Translations under genes and position numbers: made by a program
DNA from: DASPGQ01 sp035457705
Lineage (GTDB): Bacteria > Acidobacteriota > Vicinamibacteria > Marinacidobacterales > SMYC01
NCBI GenBank assembly: GCA_035457705.1
Contig: DATIBD010000091.1
Location: 62,001 to 126,000, forward strand
Direction: 5' to 3'
DNA: 64,000 bases
Part shown: piece by piece, positions 24,337 to 33,438 of the stretch
Layout of the letters: each line of letters begins with the position of its first letter
How positions within the stretch are numbered: position 1 is the first letter of the stretch
The notes under the pieces: generated by a model
What the model saw: the letters and a program-made list of their open reading frames with translations, nothing else
The model's database searches: none
What the model was told of the DNA's origin: nothing

Positions 24337-26106
24337 TTAGCCCCTGGCTTTCACTCGGACGGGCTGCCACTGGGGTGTGAACTCCCGGTCTTCATCGGGA
24401 TTGTTGTAATCGTAAGGCCAGCGATGTACTTCGGGAATCTCCCCCGCCCAATTGCCATGTCCCGGGGGCGAGGGCGCCGACCATTCGAGCCCGTTCGATT
24501 CCCAGGGGTTGTTCTCGGCGCATTTCCTGCCCTTGGCCATGCTCCAGAAGTAATTGGCAACGAAAATGAGCTGCGCGGAGCCCAGAATGAAAGCGCTCAC
24601 GGTGATGAAAGTGTTCACCGGTTGCAGCGGCTTGAGATAGTCATAAGTGTTCGGATCGTAGATGCGGCGCATCATTCCCGCGATGCCGAGATAATGCATC
24701 GGGAAGAACGTCCCGTAGTAGGCGAGAAATGTGAGCCAGAAGTGGATCTTACCCAGTCCCTCGTTCATGAAACGGCCGAACATCTTGGGAAACCAGTAGT
24801 ACACCGCCGCCAGAGCGCCGAAGAGACCGGCTCCCGCCATGATGAAGTGAAAGTGCGCGACGACGAAGTAGGTGTCGTGGAGCTGGATGTCGGTGGCGTT
24901 CGTGCCGAGAAAAAGGCCCGTGAGGCCGCCGGTCACGAAGAGCGACACGATGCCCAGCGCGAAGAGCATTGGCGTCGTGAACCGGATTTTCGCTTTCCAT
25001 AGCGTCGAGAGCCAGTTGAATGTCTTCACCGCCGAGGGAATCGCGATCGCGAGGGTGGTCATGACGAAGACGCTTCCCAGAAAGGGGCTCATTCCGGAAA
25101 CGAACATATGGTGCCCCCACACGAGGAAGCTCAAGATACCGATGGCAATGATCGCATAGACCATCGATCGATAACCGAAGATGGGCCTTCGGCTGAATGT
25201 CGCGATGATGTCCGAGGCGAACCCCATGGCGGGCAGCATGATGATGTAGACCTCGGGGTGGCCGAGGAACCAGAACAGATGCTGCCAGAGAAGGGGAGTA
25301 CCGCCCTCGTGAGCGAAGAGCTGGTCGCCGATGTAGATTCCCGCCGGCAGGAAGAAGCTCGTTCCCAGCCCGCGGTCGAACAAGAGAAGGATGGCCCCGG
25401 CGGCGAGCGCGGGAAAGCTCAACAAGCCGAGAACGCCGACGACGAACTGTGCCCAGGTGGTCAGCGGCAGTCTCATCATCTTCATGCCCTTGGAGCGGAG
25501 GTTCAGGATGGTCACGACGAAATTGAGACCGCCCATGGTGAACGAGGCGATGAAGAAGACCATGCCCACGATCCAGAGGGTCTGCCCCGTTCCCGAGCCG
25601 GGAATCGCCGAGCGGATCGCGGATAGAGGCGGGTAAGCGGTCCATCCCGAAGCCGCGGCGCCTCCCTCGACGAGAAACGAGAGCAATATGATGATGGCCC
25701 CGGGCAGCACCGTCCAGAACGAGAGCATGTTGAGAAACGGGAACGCCATGTCTCGGGCTCCGATCTGGAGAGGGATGAGGAAGTTTCCGAACCCGCTCAC
25801 CGGGGCCAACGACAACACGAAGAACACCATGATGGTTCCGTGCATCGTGAACAGCATGACGTAGAACTCCGGAGTCATGATCCCGGAAGCCATCCCCGTG
25901 GGAAAGAAGGTCTCGAGACTGGGCCATTGAGTTCCGGGCCAGCCGAGCTGCACTCGGATGAGCATCGCGAGAATGCCCCCGACGAGCGCCATCATCATGG
26001 CAAGCGTCAAGTATTGCTTTCCGATCATCTTGTGATCGAAGCTGAAGAGGTACGTGCTTATGAAACCCTGCTTGCCATGGCCGTGGTCGTCATGAACTTC
26101 GCTCAT
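24337..26106 (-). CDS. coxA: Cytochrome c oxidase subunit I (aa3-type)
   Basis: 589 residues, about 12 membrane segments. Catalytic features are visible: FWFLGHPEVYIIMLPAMG with the CuB histidine and the cross-linked tyrosine, WGHHMFVSGM with two further CuB histidines, and DTYFVVAHFHFIMAGAG with the heme a and a3 ligands. The GHPEVY form with tyrosine indicates an A-type heme-copper oxidase. It reduces oxygen to water and pumps protons. The ATG at 26106 has GAAGGAGAG upstream; the longer open frame overlaps COX II and is not used. Confidence 0.96.
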   Translation of the reverse strand: MSEVHDDHGHGKQGFISTYLFSFDHKMIGKQYLTLAMMMALVGGILAMLIRVQLGWPGTQWPSLETFFPTGMASGIMTPEFYVMLFTMHGTIMVFFVLSLAPVSGFGNFLIPLQIGARDMAFPFLNMLSFWTVLPGAIIILLSFLVEGGAAASGWTAYPPLSAIRSAIPGSGTGQTLWIVGMVFFIASFTMGGLNFVVTILNLRSKGMKMMRLPLTTWAQFVVGVLGLLSFPALAAGAILLLFDRGLGTSFFLPAGIYIGDQLFAHEGGTPLLWQHLFWFLGHPEVYIIMLPAMGFASDIIATFSRRPIFGYRSMVYAIIAIGILSFLVWGHHMFVSGMSPFLGSVFVMTTLAIAIPSAVKTFNWLSTLWKAKIRFTTPMLFALGIVSLFVTGGLTGLFLGTNATDIQLHDTYFVVAHFHFIMAGAGLFGALAAVYYWFPKMFGRFMNEGLGKIHFWLTFLAYYGTFFPMHYLGIAGMMRRIYDPNTYDYLKPLQPVNTFITVSAFILGSAQLIFVANYFWSMAKGRKCAENNPWESNGLEWSAPSPPGHGNWAGEIPEVHRWPYDYNNPDEDREFTPQWQPVRVKARG

Positions 26107-26138
26107 GCGATCTCTCCTTCGAAATGAACTTTGCTGTA

Positions 26139-26960
26139 TCAGTTCTGGGCGGCCTGCTCCTCGAGCCAGGCGTCGTAGTCTGACGCGCTCATGACCGTGA
26201 GAAACGCCCGCATCCGGTAATGACCGAGACCGCACAGCTCGGCGCATGCGATCTCGTACTCCCCCGTCTTCACCGGGGTGAAGGTCACCGAGGTCTCCAT
26301 GCCCGGCACCAAGTCCTGCTTCACTCGAAAATTGGGAAGAAAGAACGCATGCTGAACGTCCTTGGAACGAAGCCTCACATGCGCCACCCGATCGACGGGC
26401 AGCACGAGCTGGTTCGTGCGGACGAAGTCATCGGCCGAGGCCGGATCGGTCTCGTCGATGCCCAGAGGATTCTCGAGCGAGTACAACTCCGGTTGAAACC
26501 CCCCGATTGCCCCGTCGGGACCGGGATAGCGAAAGTCCCACTGGAACTGCGCCCCGACCGCCTCGATGACCACCGCGTCGGGAGGAACGTCCGTCGACGC
26601 CTTGACATCACCCCAGATCACTAGCCCGGATACGACGATGGGGACGAGGACGGCGGCGGTGCCAAGGGTCCAGCCCACTTCCAACCTGTGGCTGTCGTGC
26701 CAATAACTTCCGGCCGCGTCGTCGCGATGACGAAAACGGAAGATGAACGTCCCGAGAATGAGTTGCACGATGATGTAGGCGACACCACTGATCGCCAGGA
26801 TCACGTAGTACAAGGTATCCTGCGACGAGCGGTCGGAGGCGAGGTCGGGCAAACCGTAAACAAAGAAGAACACGGTCGAAACGAGAACGATGGCCCAGAT
26901 GCTCAGTGCCAACGCCGTTCCGTGGCTGACGTGGGATTTGACTTTTTCTTCCTTTGCCAT
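26139..26960 (-). CDS. coxB: Cytochrome c oxidase subunit II
   Basis: 273 residues. Two N-terminal membrane helices (about 18-38 and 52-76) anchor a periplasmic cupredoxin domain. The CuA ligands are complete: H204, C239, E241, C243, H247 and M250 in CAELCGLGHYRM. No CXXCH follows, so this is not a caa3-type subunit with a fused cytochrome c; an external electron donor is required. The gene is downstream of the octaheme cytochrome, which is the best candidate donor. A GAGGA site precedes the ATG. Confidence 0.96.
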   Translation of the reverse strand: MAKEEKVKSHVSHGTALALSIWAIVLVSTVFFFVYGLPDLASDRSSQDTLYYVILAISGVAYIIVQLILGTFIFRFRHRDDAAGSYWHDSHRLEVGWTLGTAAVLVPIVVSGLVIWGDVKASTDVPPDAVVIEAVGAQFQWDFRYPGPDGAIGGFQPELYSLENPLGIDETDPASADDFVRTNQLVLPVDRVAHVRLRSKDVQHAFFLPNFRVKQDLVPGMETSVTFTPVKTGEYEIACAELCGLGHYRMRAFLTVMSASDYDAWLEEQAAQN

Positions 26961-27009
26961 TGACTGTCCTCGTTCTGAGGCCGAATTTCGGCCGAATGAT
27001 ATCTCTTCC

Positions 27010-29832
27010 TCAGCGCGTGTAGCGCATTATGTAGGCGGCGACCGCCCGCATCTGCGCCTCGGCATCCCCCCCGAGAACGTCCGGTAACGGCGTCACACGG
27101 TTGCCGGCGTCGTCCACGGGCCAAAACTGCGGCATCTGGGTGCCGGGTGTGATCGCCTGGGGATCCCTCATCCAGTTCACGACCCACTCCTCGCGGAGAC
27201 GCTCACGGGAAAGCCGGAAGCTCGGCGCGAGCTGAGAGGCCTCCATGGTGCCAGCGGCGGCTGCGATATGGCAGCGCTCACATTGCAGGCGAACGAGAAG
27301 GCCATCCCCCGTGCGGAGGAGCTCTGGATCGGGTTGTTGCTCCTCCGCCGTTTCGAAGGGCTGCGTACCCTCCATCGCCATGAATCCCTGCACCAAAGTG
27401 TTCGCCTCATCATCGCTGAAGTGGAATGTCGGCATGCGTGCATTCAGCCAGAAACGCACTTGGGAGGGCGCCTTCAAGAACTGGAACAGCCAATCCGCTT
27501 GGGTCCGGGCGCCCTGGGTGTTGAGGTTAGGGGGTCTAAAACCGGAATCCTCGATCGTCTGATAGATACCACCCCCGAAGCCGTCAACAAGATGACAGCC
27601 GCGACAGTTATACTCGTGAATGAGTCGACGCGCCCTGGCCCCGTAGGCCTCGTTGGCGCTCAAGTTCTTGACCGCCACCCGGGGAAGCTCTTCTCTGACC
27701 TGAGAGAGAACCCGGCGCACGATGGCGTCGATCTCCTCTTCGGTGAAGTCGAAATAACCCATGCGAAGCTTTTCCGGAGGGCTCTTGACCTTGCCCTCGT
27801 CGTAGATCCGTGGAGCACGAAGCTTCTGCTCCAGCCAGGCTTTTCGGGTGTGCTCGATATCCACATAGCCGAAATCGAGCCGGGTCACCATCTTCGAGCC
27901 CCAGGTGGAGAGGTCGACTCCGATCTTCTGAGCGTTCTCGAATCCCTCGATGTCGTGACATCCAAAACACCCGTAGCGAAGGATGAGTCTCTCACCCGAG
28001 TAGAGCGTCTTCTCCTCGGTCGACATCTGGGATATCCGCTCTTCGGCCTGCGGGAGCGGAAGACCCGTGCGGAGAAACTCGAGCGTGATCTCATCGAGCG
28101 CCGCGCTGTCGACCTCGGGGACGGGTAGCTGTTCGAAGGCCTCGTTTCGAAGGCTCATTAGGTAGGCAGTGATGTCGGCCGCCTCTCGATCGGTGAGCCT
28201 CAGATCAGGCATGAAGGTCTCTTCCCAGTAATGTCGGGGGTTCTTCACCCAGTTGAAAAGGAACTCCCGCTTGACCTTGCTCCCCACACCCGCCAGGCTT
28301 GGCCCTTTCGTTCGGTACCAGTTGACGCTTTTGTTCTCCGCGTTCTCGGCAATGTCGAAGGCGGTCTCGTCGGTGATATGGCAGCCGAGGCAGCCCACCG
28401 ACTCGATCAGATTACGGCCACGATCCGGGTCTCCCGCGGGCACGGGCGAGTAGCTCAATGGCTTGGCCTTGTCGAATACGTAGGCGACGATCGCGGCGAC
28501 CTCGGTCCGGTTGCGGACCCCGGTATCGGAATCGAGATTGTTGTCGAGGTTCCAGAACCGCGGCATGTAGGTCGACTTCTTGAAGCTCTTGGGATCCTTC
28601 ACCCATCGTGCCGCCCACTCGGGCGTCGTCTTCGAGACGACGTGCCCGAGGTTGGGCCCGACTTTGCGCCGGTTCTCGAAGCCTGCGGTGTTGTGGCACC
28701 CCCAGCACCCCGCGGTCTCGTAGAGATTCCGGCTCTCGTTGAACTTCTCAGCCCCGGGAAGGAGGACCTGATCCGCGTGGCACTTGAGACAACCAGCCTC
28801 GGCGAATCCATTCGGATACATGGGTTTGTCCCAGTAGTGGTCCTCTTTCCATCCGTAACGGGTCTCCCACTCGTGCTGTTGCTCCTCGCTCTGCGGCGTG
28901 TGGTTGACGCCCACGAACGTCGTCGCCCGACCGCGGCCTTCGTGGCAGGACGTGCATCCGAAGCTGTCTCGTGGATGCTTCGACTCGGGCGCGACGTAGA
29001 GATCGAGGTCGGGATGCGTCCGGAAGGGTTGGGGTGCGTCGGCGTAGTCGAGGTTGTCGATTCCCAGGTGGCAGGTCTGGCATCGGTCGATGCGCGGAAC
29101 CTGGGTGAAGTTCAGCTCCTCGGTCACGTCCGCAACCAGCACCTGCCGAATCTCGATGCTGGGGTCGATGAAGTCGACGACGGGGAGGTTTCGGAACGTG
29201 TTGGGAAAATTCCGGGCGATGGAGTCGAGCTTGCGGCGCAGGAGAGTTGCTTCCTGGGTCAGAGCCTCCTTCTGAGAGTTGAGCTCGGTCACCCGGGCTC
29301 GAAGCTCGCGCAACGACCGCTGCACCTGTGTCCGGTCGTACTCGATGGCGAGACGAGTTTCGCGAGCGCCGATGAACTCGTCTTCCAGCGTGCGCAACTC
29401 TTCGTCTGAAACGCCCTTGCCCAGCGGAGCGTTCTCGCGTTCCTCGTGATAGAACTTCTTCGAATCGTACACCGCCTTGAGCTCGCGCTCTCGAATGTCG
29501 GCGAGCGTCCATTGATCGTCGAAGGCATCGAACTGCTCCTCCAGCTCGAGAATATCGGCCTGCCTCGCCTCGAGCTCCTGGGTCGCCGCGGCTAGATCGC
29601 TCTCGACTCGCTCGAGCGCGCGCTGGTCCACCCCGCCCTCGGCTTCTTGAATCTGTTCGCGCGTCGTCTGCCGCTCGAGCTCGTAGAACTCGCGTTGATA
29701 GCGCTTCCATTCGCGGGAGTAATCGTCCCAGACGAGCCAGATGGTCGTCAGGAAGAGCGCAATCGCCGAAATGCCGAAGAGGACGTTGAGCGCCGGAATG
29801 TCGTGCGCATGTCCTGGAGCGGGTTTCGCCAC
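27010..29832 (-). CDS. Octaheme c-type cytochrome with N-terminal membrane helix and coiled coil
   Basis: 940 residues. One membrane helix (about 15-37) is followed by a long charged coiled coil (about 40-205), then a periplasmic region with eight CXXCH heme sites at residues 251, 293, 348, 376, 481, 622, 743 and 851. Possible distal methionines recur in YMPRFW, FMPDL, RMPTF and QMPQFW, 47-60 residues after hemes 4, 5, 7 and 8, as in mono-heme cytochrome c folds. It therefore looks like several c-type domains strung together. It sits between cytochrome b and COX II, and no cytochrome c1 gene is present, so it probably replaces c1 and carries electrons onward. The start is GTG after GGAGT. Confidence 0.9.
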   Translation of the reverse strand: MAKPAPGHAHDIPALNVLFGISAIALFLTTIWLVWDDYSREWKRYQREFYELERQTTREQIQEAEGGVDQRALERVESDLAAATQELEARQADILELEEQFDAFDDQWTLADIRERELKAVYDSKKFYHEERENAPLGKGVSDEELRTLEDEFIGARETRLAIEYDRTQVQRSLRELRARVTELNSQKEALTQEATLLRRKLDSIARNFPNTFRNLPVVDFIDPSIEIRQVLVADVTEELNFTQVPRIDRCQTCHLGIDNLDYADAPQPFRTHPDLDLYVAPESKHPRDSFGCTSCHEGRGRATTFVGVNHTPQSEEQQHEWETRYGWKEDHYWDKPMYPNGFAEAGCLKCHADQVLLPGAEKFNESRNLYETAGCWGCHNTAGFENRRKVGPNLGHVVSKTTPEWAARWVKDPKSFKKSTYMPRFWNLDNNLDSDTGVRNRTEVAAIVAYVFDKAKPLSYSPVPAGDPDRGRNLIESVGCLGCHITDETAFDIAENAENKSVNWYRTKGPSLAGVGSKVKREFLFNWVKNPRHYWEETFMPDLRLTDREAADITAYLMSLRNEAFEQLPVPEVDSAALDEITLEFLRTGLPLPQAEERISQMSTEEKTLYSGERLILRYGCFGCHDIEGFENAQKIGVDLSTWGSKMVTRLDFGYVDIEHTRKAWLEQKLRAPRIYDEGKVKSPPEKLRMGYFDFTEEEIDAIVRRVLSQVREELPRVAVKNLSANEAYGARARRLIHEYNCRGCHLVDGFGGGIYQTIEDSGFRPPNLNTQGARTQADWLFQFLKAPSQVRFWLNARMPTFHFSDDEANTLVQGFMAMEGTQPFETAEEQQPDPELLRTGDGLLVRLQCERCHIAAAAGTMEASQLAPSFRLSRERLREEWVVNWMRDPQAITPGTQMPQFWPVDDAGNRVTPLPDVLGGDAEAQMRAVAAYIMRYTR

Positions 29833-29854
29833 GGTTTACTCCACAACTCGATGA

Positions 29855-30961
29855 CTAGATATTGAAGAAGATCTCGGGGAAAGCGACGATGTACTTCAGG
29901 TTGAACGCCCAGCGAAGATACATCTTGATGGGAAGGCTGAGCATCAAGAGGAACAGCACCACGGCGATGTAGTAACGTGCGGGTCCCATCTTCACCAGAT
30001 AGTGGTTGAGGCTCGCCCACCGCAGGAAGCCCGGCAACTTCTCCTTTGGTTTCGACAGAAGCCAGGGAAGCACGCCGATGTAGAACAGAACGAGAAGGAC
30101 ACCCAGCCACTCCCGGATGAGCGGGTTTTGGGGAAGCGGCCGGTTCAGAAACTTCACCCAAAAGAAGTCCGAGACGTGCACGTTCAGCAGGGGCTCGACG
30201 CGATGCTGGTCCCAGTACTCGTAGGGGCCAAAAAAGTTCCAGTTCGGCCCGCGCAGAAACGTTCCCGAGATGACGAGCAGCATCCAGAGGACCAGATAGC
30301 CGTAGAGAAAGATTCCGATCTCGACCCGTCTCTCCCGGAACGTGAAATAACCGTTCCCCTTGGGGTTCGTATCCAGGTACGGGATGGCCATGAGGCCGAT
30401 GATGATGAACGTGGGAAACACGACCCCGGCGAGCCAGGGGTCGAAGTAGACGAGCATCTCCTGGAGCCCGAGAAAGTACCAGGGCGCCTTCGAAGGATTG
30501 GGTGAGTCCGCCGGATTCGCCGGCTGCTCCAGCGGCGCCGGCAGGAGGATCGACCACGCCATGAGAACGATCCCGAGGATGATCATGCAGAGCATCTCGG
30601 TGTAGACGAGATCGGGCCAGACCCAGACTTTGTCTTCCTCCTGTTTCTCGAATACCGGCTCCCCCTTCTCGATCCTCTTGTCGTTCTCGACACCCTGATA
30701 CATCGCATACCAGGTGGTGAACCCGACCAAGTACAAGACCAGGGTGATGGGGACGTTATCGGGCTTCGCCACGATGAGATAGAAATCCGGATCGAACATG
30801 CTCAGAACGTAGAACACCGTCAGCGCGCCGAACCCGATGACCGCGTTTCGCTTTGTCCAGATCTTCGGATAGCGCAAGGAAACGAGGAATCCCACGGTCA
30901 CCAAAGTGAAGAGCACCGTGGGCCCCGACACCCAGTTGATTAGATTCTTGACGGACTCCAT
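29855..30961 (-). CDS. Cytochrome b C-terminal half (subunit IV-like)
   Basis: 368 residues. The Qo-site segment reads PNPSKAPWYFLGLQEML, the b6f subunit IV form in place of PEWY. Eight or so membrane segments give a protein about twice the length of plant subunit IV (160), with a hydrophilic insert (KRIEKGEPVFEKQEEDKVWVW) in the first third. With the separate N-half this makes a split cytochrome b as in b6f and menaquinol:cytochrome c reductases. No heme motif is fused. Confidence 0.88.
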   Translation of the reverse strand: MESVKNLINWVSGPTVLFTLVTVGFLVSLRYPKIWTKRNAVIGFGALTVFYVLSMFDPDFYLIVAKPDNVPITLVLYLVGFTTWYAMYQGVENDKRIEKGEPVFEKQEEDKVWVWPDLVYTEMLCMIILGIVLMAWSILLPAPLEQPANPADSPNPSKAPWYFLGLQEMLVYFDPWLAGVVFPTFIIIGLMAIPYLDTNPKGNGYFTFRERRVEIGIFLYGYLVLWMLLVISGTFLRGPNWNFFGPYEYWDQHRVEPLLNVHVSDFFWVKFLNRPLPQNPLIREWLGVLLVLFYIGVLPWLLSKPKEKLPGFLRWASLNHYLVKMGPARYYIAVVLFLLMLSLPIKMYLRWAFNLKYIVAFPEIFFNI

Positions 30962-31020
30962 ATGCTCAACAACCTGCCATCGAGTTCCAGGATTCGGTCA
31001 TGAAAGAAGCGAGGAGCAGC

Positions 31021-31818
31021 TCACATCGGGCCGGAAATACCACCGTCTTTGCGGACACGCCAGAAATGAACGGCCATGAGGAAAGCGGCGGCGAGCGGCA
31101 GCCCCACGCAGTGAAGCACGTAGAAGCGGAGCAGGGTGTTCTCCCCCACGCTTCGTGCGCCGAGCAGAACGAAGCGCGCGTCGCTTCCCGAATTGATGAT
31201 GTTGATGTCGCCTATCTTGAGAGCGGCCGACAAGGGTCCCTCCGTGCCCGCAAGCGGAGTCGCCCGCGCCATGTTCGATCCCACCGTGATGGCCCAGATG
31301 GCGAGCTGGTCCCAGGGAAGAAGATAGCCGGTGAACGACAGGAGGAGCGTGAGCACCAGGAGGATGACGCCGACTCCCCAGTTGAACTCACGGGGCGGTT
31401 TGTAGGAGCCGGTCATGAATACCCGGAACATGTGCAGCCATACCGTGATCACCATGGCATGGGCACCCCACCGGTGGAGCTCGCGCATGACGCCGAGCGG
31501 CACGTGCTCGCCCAGATCGATGATGTCCGCGTAGGCGTACTCGACCGTCGGCCGATAATAGAACATCAGGAGCAGCCCGGTGAACGTGAGAACCAGGAAC
31601 AGAAAGAAGGTGATGCCGCCCATACACCAGGTGTAGCGGAGCTTGATGCCTGCCTTTCGCGATTTGACCGGGTGGAGATGCAGGAACACGTTCGACATCA
31701 TCACCAGGACCCGATTGCGGTTGCTGTTGACGGCCCCGTGGCGGAAGATGGACTTCCACACTTGAGATTCCGTCAGCGCGTTCCATGCGCTCGAAAAAGC
31801 GTTCATGACCTTCTGCAC
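31021..31818 (-). CDS. Cytochrome b N-terminal half (b6-like)
   Basis: 265 residues, four membrane segments. The two pairs of heme b histidines appear in ELHRWGAHAMVITVWLHMFRVF and FYVLHCVGLPLAAAFLMAVHFW. LLSFTGYLLPWDQLAIWAITVGSNM is the Qo-site sequence of cytochrome b. The N-terminus FRHGAVNSNRNRVLVM... is typical of menaquinol-oxidising forms. Start GTG 31818 follows GGAG at good spacing, while ATG 31806 has a site only 2 nt away. Confidence 0.92.
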   Translation of the reverse strand: MQKVMNAFSSAWNALTESQVWKSIFRHGAVNSNRNRVLVMMSNVFLHLHPVKSRKAGIKLRYTWCMGGITFFLFLVLTFTGLLLMFYYRPTVEYAYADIIDLGEHVPLGVMRELHRWGAHAMVITVWLHMFRVFMTGSYKPPREFNWGVGVILLVLTLLLSFTGYLLPWDQLAIWAITVGSNMARATPLAGTEGPLSAALKIGDINIINSGSDARFVLLGARSVGENTLLRFYVLHCVGLPLAAAFLMAVHFWRVRKDGGISGPM

Positions 31819-31842
31819 CGATTCAACTCCTGCTCGGATCGA

Positions 31843-32403
31843 TCAAGCCATTGGCAAGAAGGATGCCGGGTCGCTCCACTGTCCAGCTTCCTGCTTGAAG
31901 GTCCGTCCGACGTCGATGAGCACTTGACCGTCCTCGGCCAGGCTGATGGCGACACGCTCCAGCGGACGCGGCGCGGGCCCTTCGAAGTTGATGCCGCTCA
32001 TGTAGAAACCGCTCCCGTGGCAGGGACACTTGAACTTGTTCTCGGCCTCGAGCCAGTTGGGTGTGCATCCGAGATGCGTGCAAATCGCCAAAAGCGAATA
32101 CATCTCGGTCTCGTTTCGAACGACCCAGACGCGGTACTTCTCCTTGAACCGCGTATCGACCACTCCGACCGCGAAGTCGCTGGGGAAGCCCACCTTGAAA
32201 GTTGAAGGCGGCTCGGTCAACACGTTGGGGAACATGAACCGCCCCATGGCGGTGAGTCCGGCTGCGGTCGAGGCGGCGAAAAATGTCCAGGCGAGGGCAA
32301 GCCAGTTGAACTGTCGTCTCGTGACTTCCTTCGTCTCCTTCTTTGCGGGCTTGGCGGGTTTCTCTTCGAGCTGTTCGGTTTGTTCTTGTTCGTCCTTGGC
32401 CAT
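31843..32403 (-). CDS. Rieske iron-sulfur protein
   Basis: 186 residues. A charged, lysine-rich N-terminal tail (about 1-28) precedes RRQF and a membrane anchor (WLALAWTFFAASTAAGLTA), a Tat-like arrangement. The 2Fe-2S ligands are in CTHLGC and CPCHGSG. The protein passes electrons from quinol at cytochrome b to cytochrome c. It is the first gene of the respiratory operon; a -35/-10 promoter lies upstream and the palindrome AGGTATACCT abuts its start. Confidence 0.93.
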   Translation of the reverse strand: MAKDEQEQTEQLEEKPAKPAKKETKEVTRRQFNWLALAWTFFAASTAAGLTAMGRFMFPNVLTEPPSTFKVGFPSDFAVGVVDTRFKEKYRVWVVRNETEMYSLLAICTHLGCTPNWLEAENKFKCPCHGSGFYMSGINFEGPAPRPLERVAISLAEDGQVLIDVGRTFKQEAGQWSDPASFLPMA

Positions 32404-32475
32404 TAGGTATACCTGAGTTCGAGGAGCTTTCGTTTTGGCGTGTCCGCCGATCGAGCGGTTCGAGTCAATCTGGAC

Positions 32476-32505
32476 ATTCTAGTCACCCACCTCAAAAAGT
32501 GTCAA
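32476..32505 (-). promoter_or_regulatory. Sigma70-type promoter of the respiratory operon
   Basis: On the minus strand TTGACA (32505-32500) and TAGAAT (32481-32476) are separated by 18 bp. The expected transcript start is near 32469, 66 nt before the Rieske ATG. It is the only clear consensus promoter in the 12-kb cluster. Confidence 0.75.
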
Positions 32506-32551
32506 GACACGGGCGAGAAGGGATCCGTTCAACTCGTTTCATCTCCCCCGC

Positions 32552-33424
32552 TTATGGCGTCGGTTTTTTCTGACCCTCGAGCGCATCGATCGCCGCTTTC
32601 CTGATTCCCACGTGGGGGTCCGAATCCCCGATGCTGCGGAGCCTCTCGGTGAGCCGCTGGCCGCCGAGTCTCCCCGCCGCTTTGATCGCGCTTTCCATGG
32701 TCAGAAGCCTCTGAGCGTCGTCCATGTGGTCGATGCCGGCGAGGAACTCGCGATCCAACATCTCCAGCAACTGCGCTTCGCCCGAGGGGTCGTCGAGCTG
32801 GGCGAGAGCGATCGCTGCGTTCCAGGAGACATCTCGATCGGGATCCGACAGAGCCACCTCGAGACGGGGGATGGCGGCCTCGTCCCCGATGGCGCCGAGC
32901 GCGTAGACGGCCATCTTCCTCGCTCCGGCATCATCATCGCTGACGCGCGCGATGAGTGGACCCACCGCGCTTCGATCACCGATATTGCCGAGGGCCCAGC
33001 TGGCATAGAGACGAGTCGTAGCGTCTTCATCCGACAGGGCCTCGATGAGCACAGGCGTCGCCGTCTCATCGCCGAGATTTCCGAGAGACAGGGCGAGGTA
33101 GTGCCTGACCCGGGGGTCGTCGCCCTCCGCCTTCTCGAACGCATCGATCATCTCGGGGACCAGACCCTCCATCCGGCTCCTCTCGGAGTCCAGCGTGATG
33201 ATCTTGGAAAGCTCGAAAGCGGCTTGCCAACGGCGGCTTGCGCTTCCGGCCCGAATCTCGTTGAGATAGTCGACACTCGACTTCTCGTCGGAGACGAGCC
33301 AGGCGAAGAAGAAAAAGACGCCCACGCAGATAGCGACCACGAAAGCGGGGACCACGAAGAATTGGATGAGCGTTCGCCCGAAGCTCAGATCCTCGTCGAC
33401 TCCGTCCTCTTTTCCTTCGGCCAT
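32552..33424 (-). CDS. HEAT-repeat protein with membrane anchor
   Basis: 290 residues. A cytoplasmic start is followed by one membrane segment (FVVPAFVVAICVGVFFFFAWLV, about 22-43) and then five to six HEAT repeats of about 31 residues, e.g. ALGNIGDRSAVGPLIARVSDDDAGARKMAVYALGAIGDEAAIPRLEVAL. Related PBS-lyase-type HEAT repeats form scaffolds. It lies between an ABC exporter and the Rieske gene (148 bp, with a promoter). Its placement suggests an accessory role for the bc complex, but that is inferred. Confidence 0.8.
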   Translation of the reverse strand: MAEGKEDGVDEDLSFGRTLIQFFVVPAFVVAICVGVFFFFAWLVSDEKSSVDYLNEIRAGSASRRWQAAFELSKIITLDSERSRMEGLVPEMIDAFEKAEGDDPRVRHYLALSLGNLGDETATPVLIEALSDEDATTRLYASWALGNIGDRSAVGPLIARVSDDDAGARKMAVYALGAIGDEAAIPRLEVALSDPDRDVSWNAAIALAQLDDPSGEAQLLEMLDREFLAGIDHMDDAQRLLTMESAIKAAGRLGGQRLTERLRSIGDSDPHVGIRKAAIDALEGQKKPTP

Positions 33425-33438
33425 GGAATGGGAGCATG

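Noticed and set aside
28231..29409. 392-residue plus-strand open frame in the cytochrome region
   Set aside because: It lies opposite the octaheme gene, which has eight CXXCH motifs in the minus frame. The plus frame has no recognisable domain.
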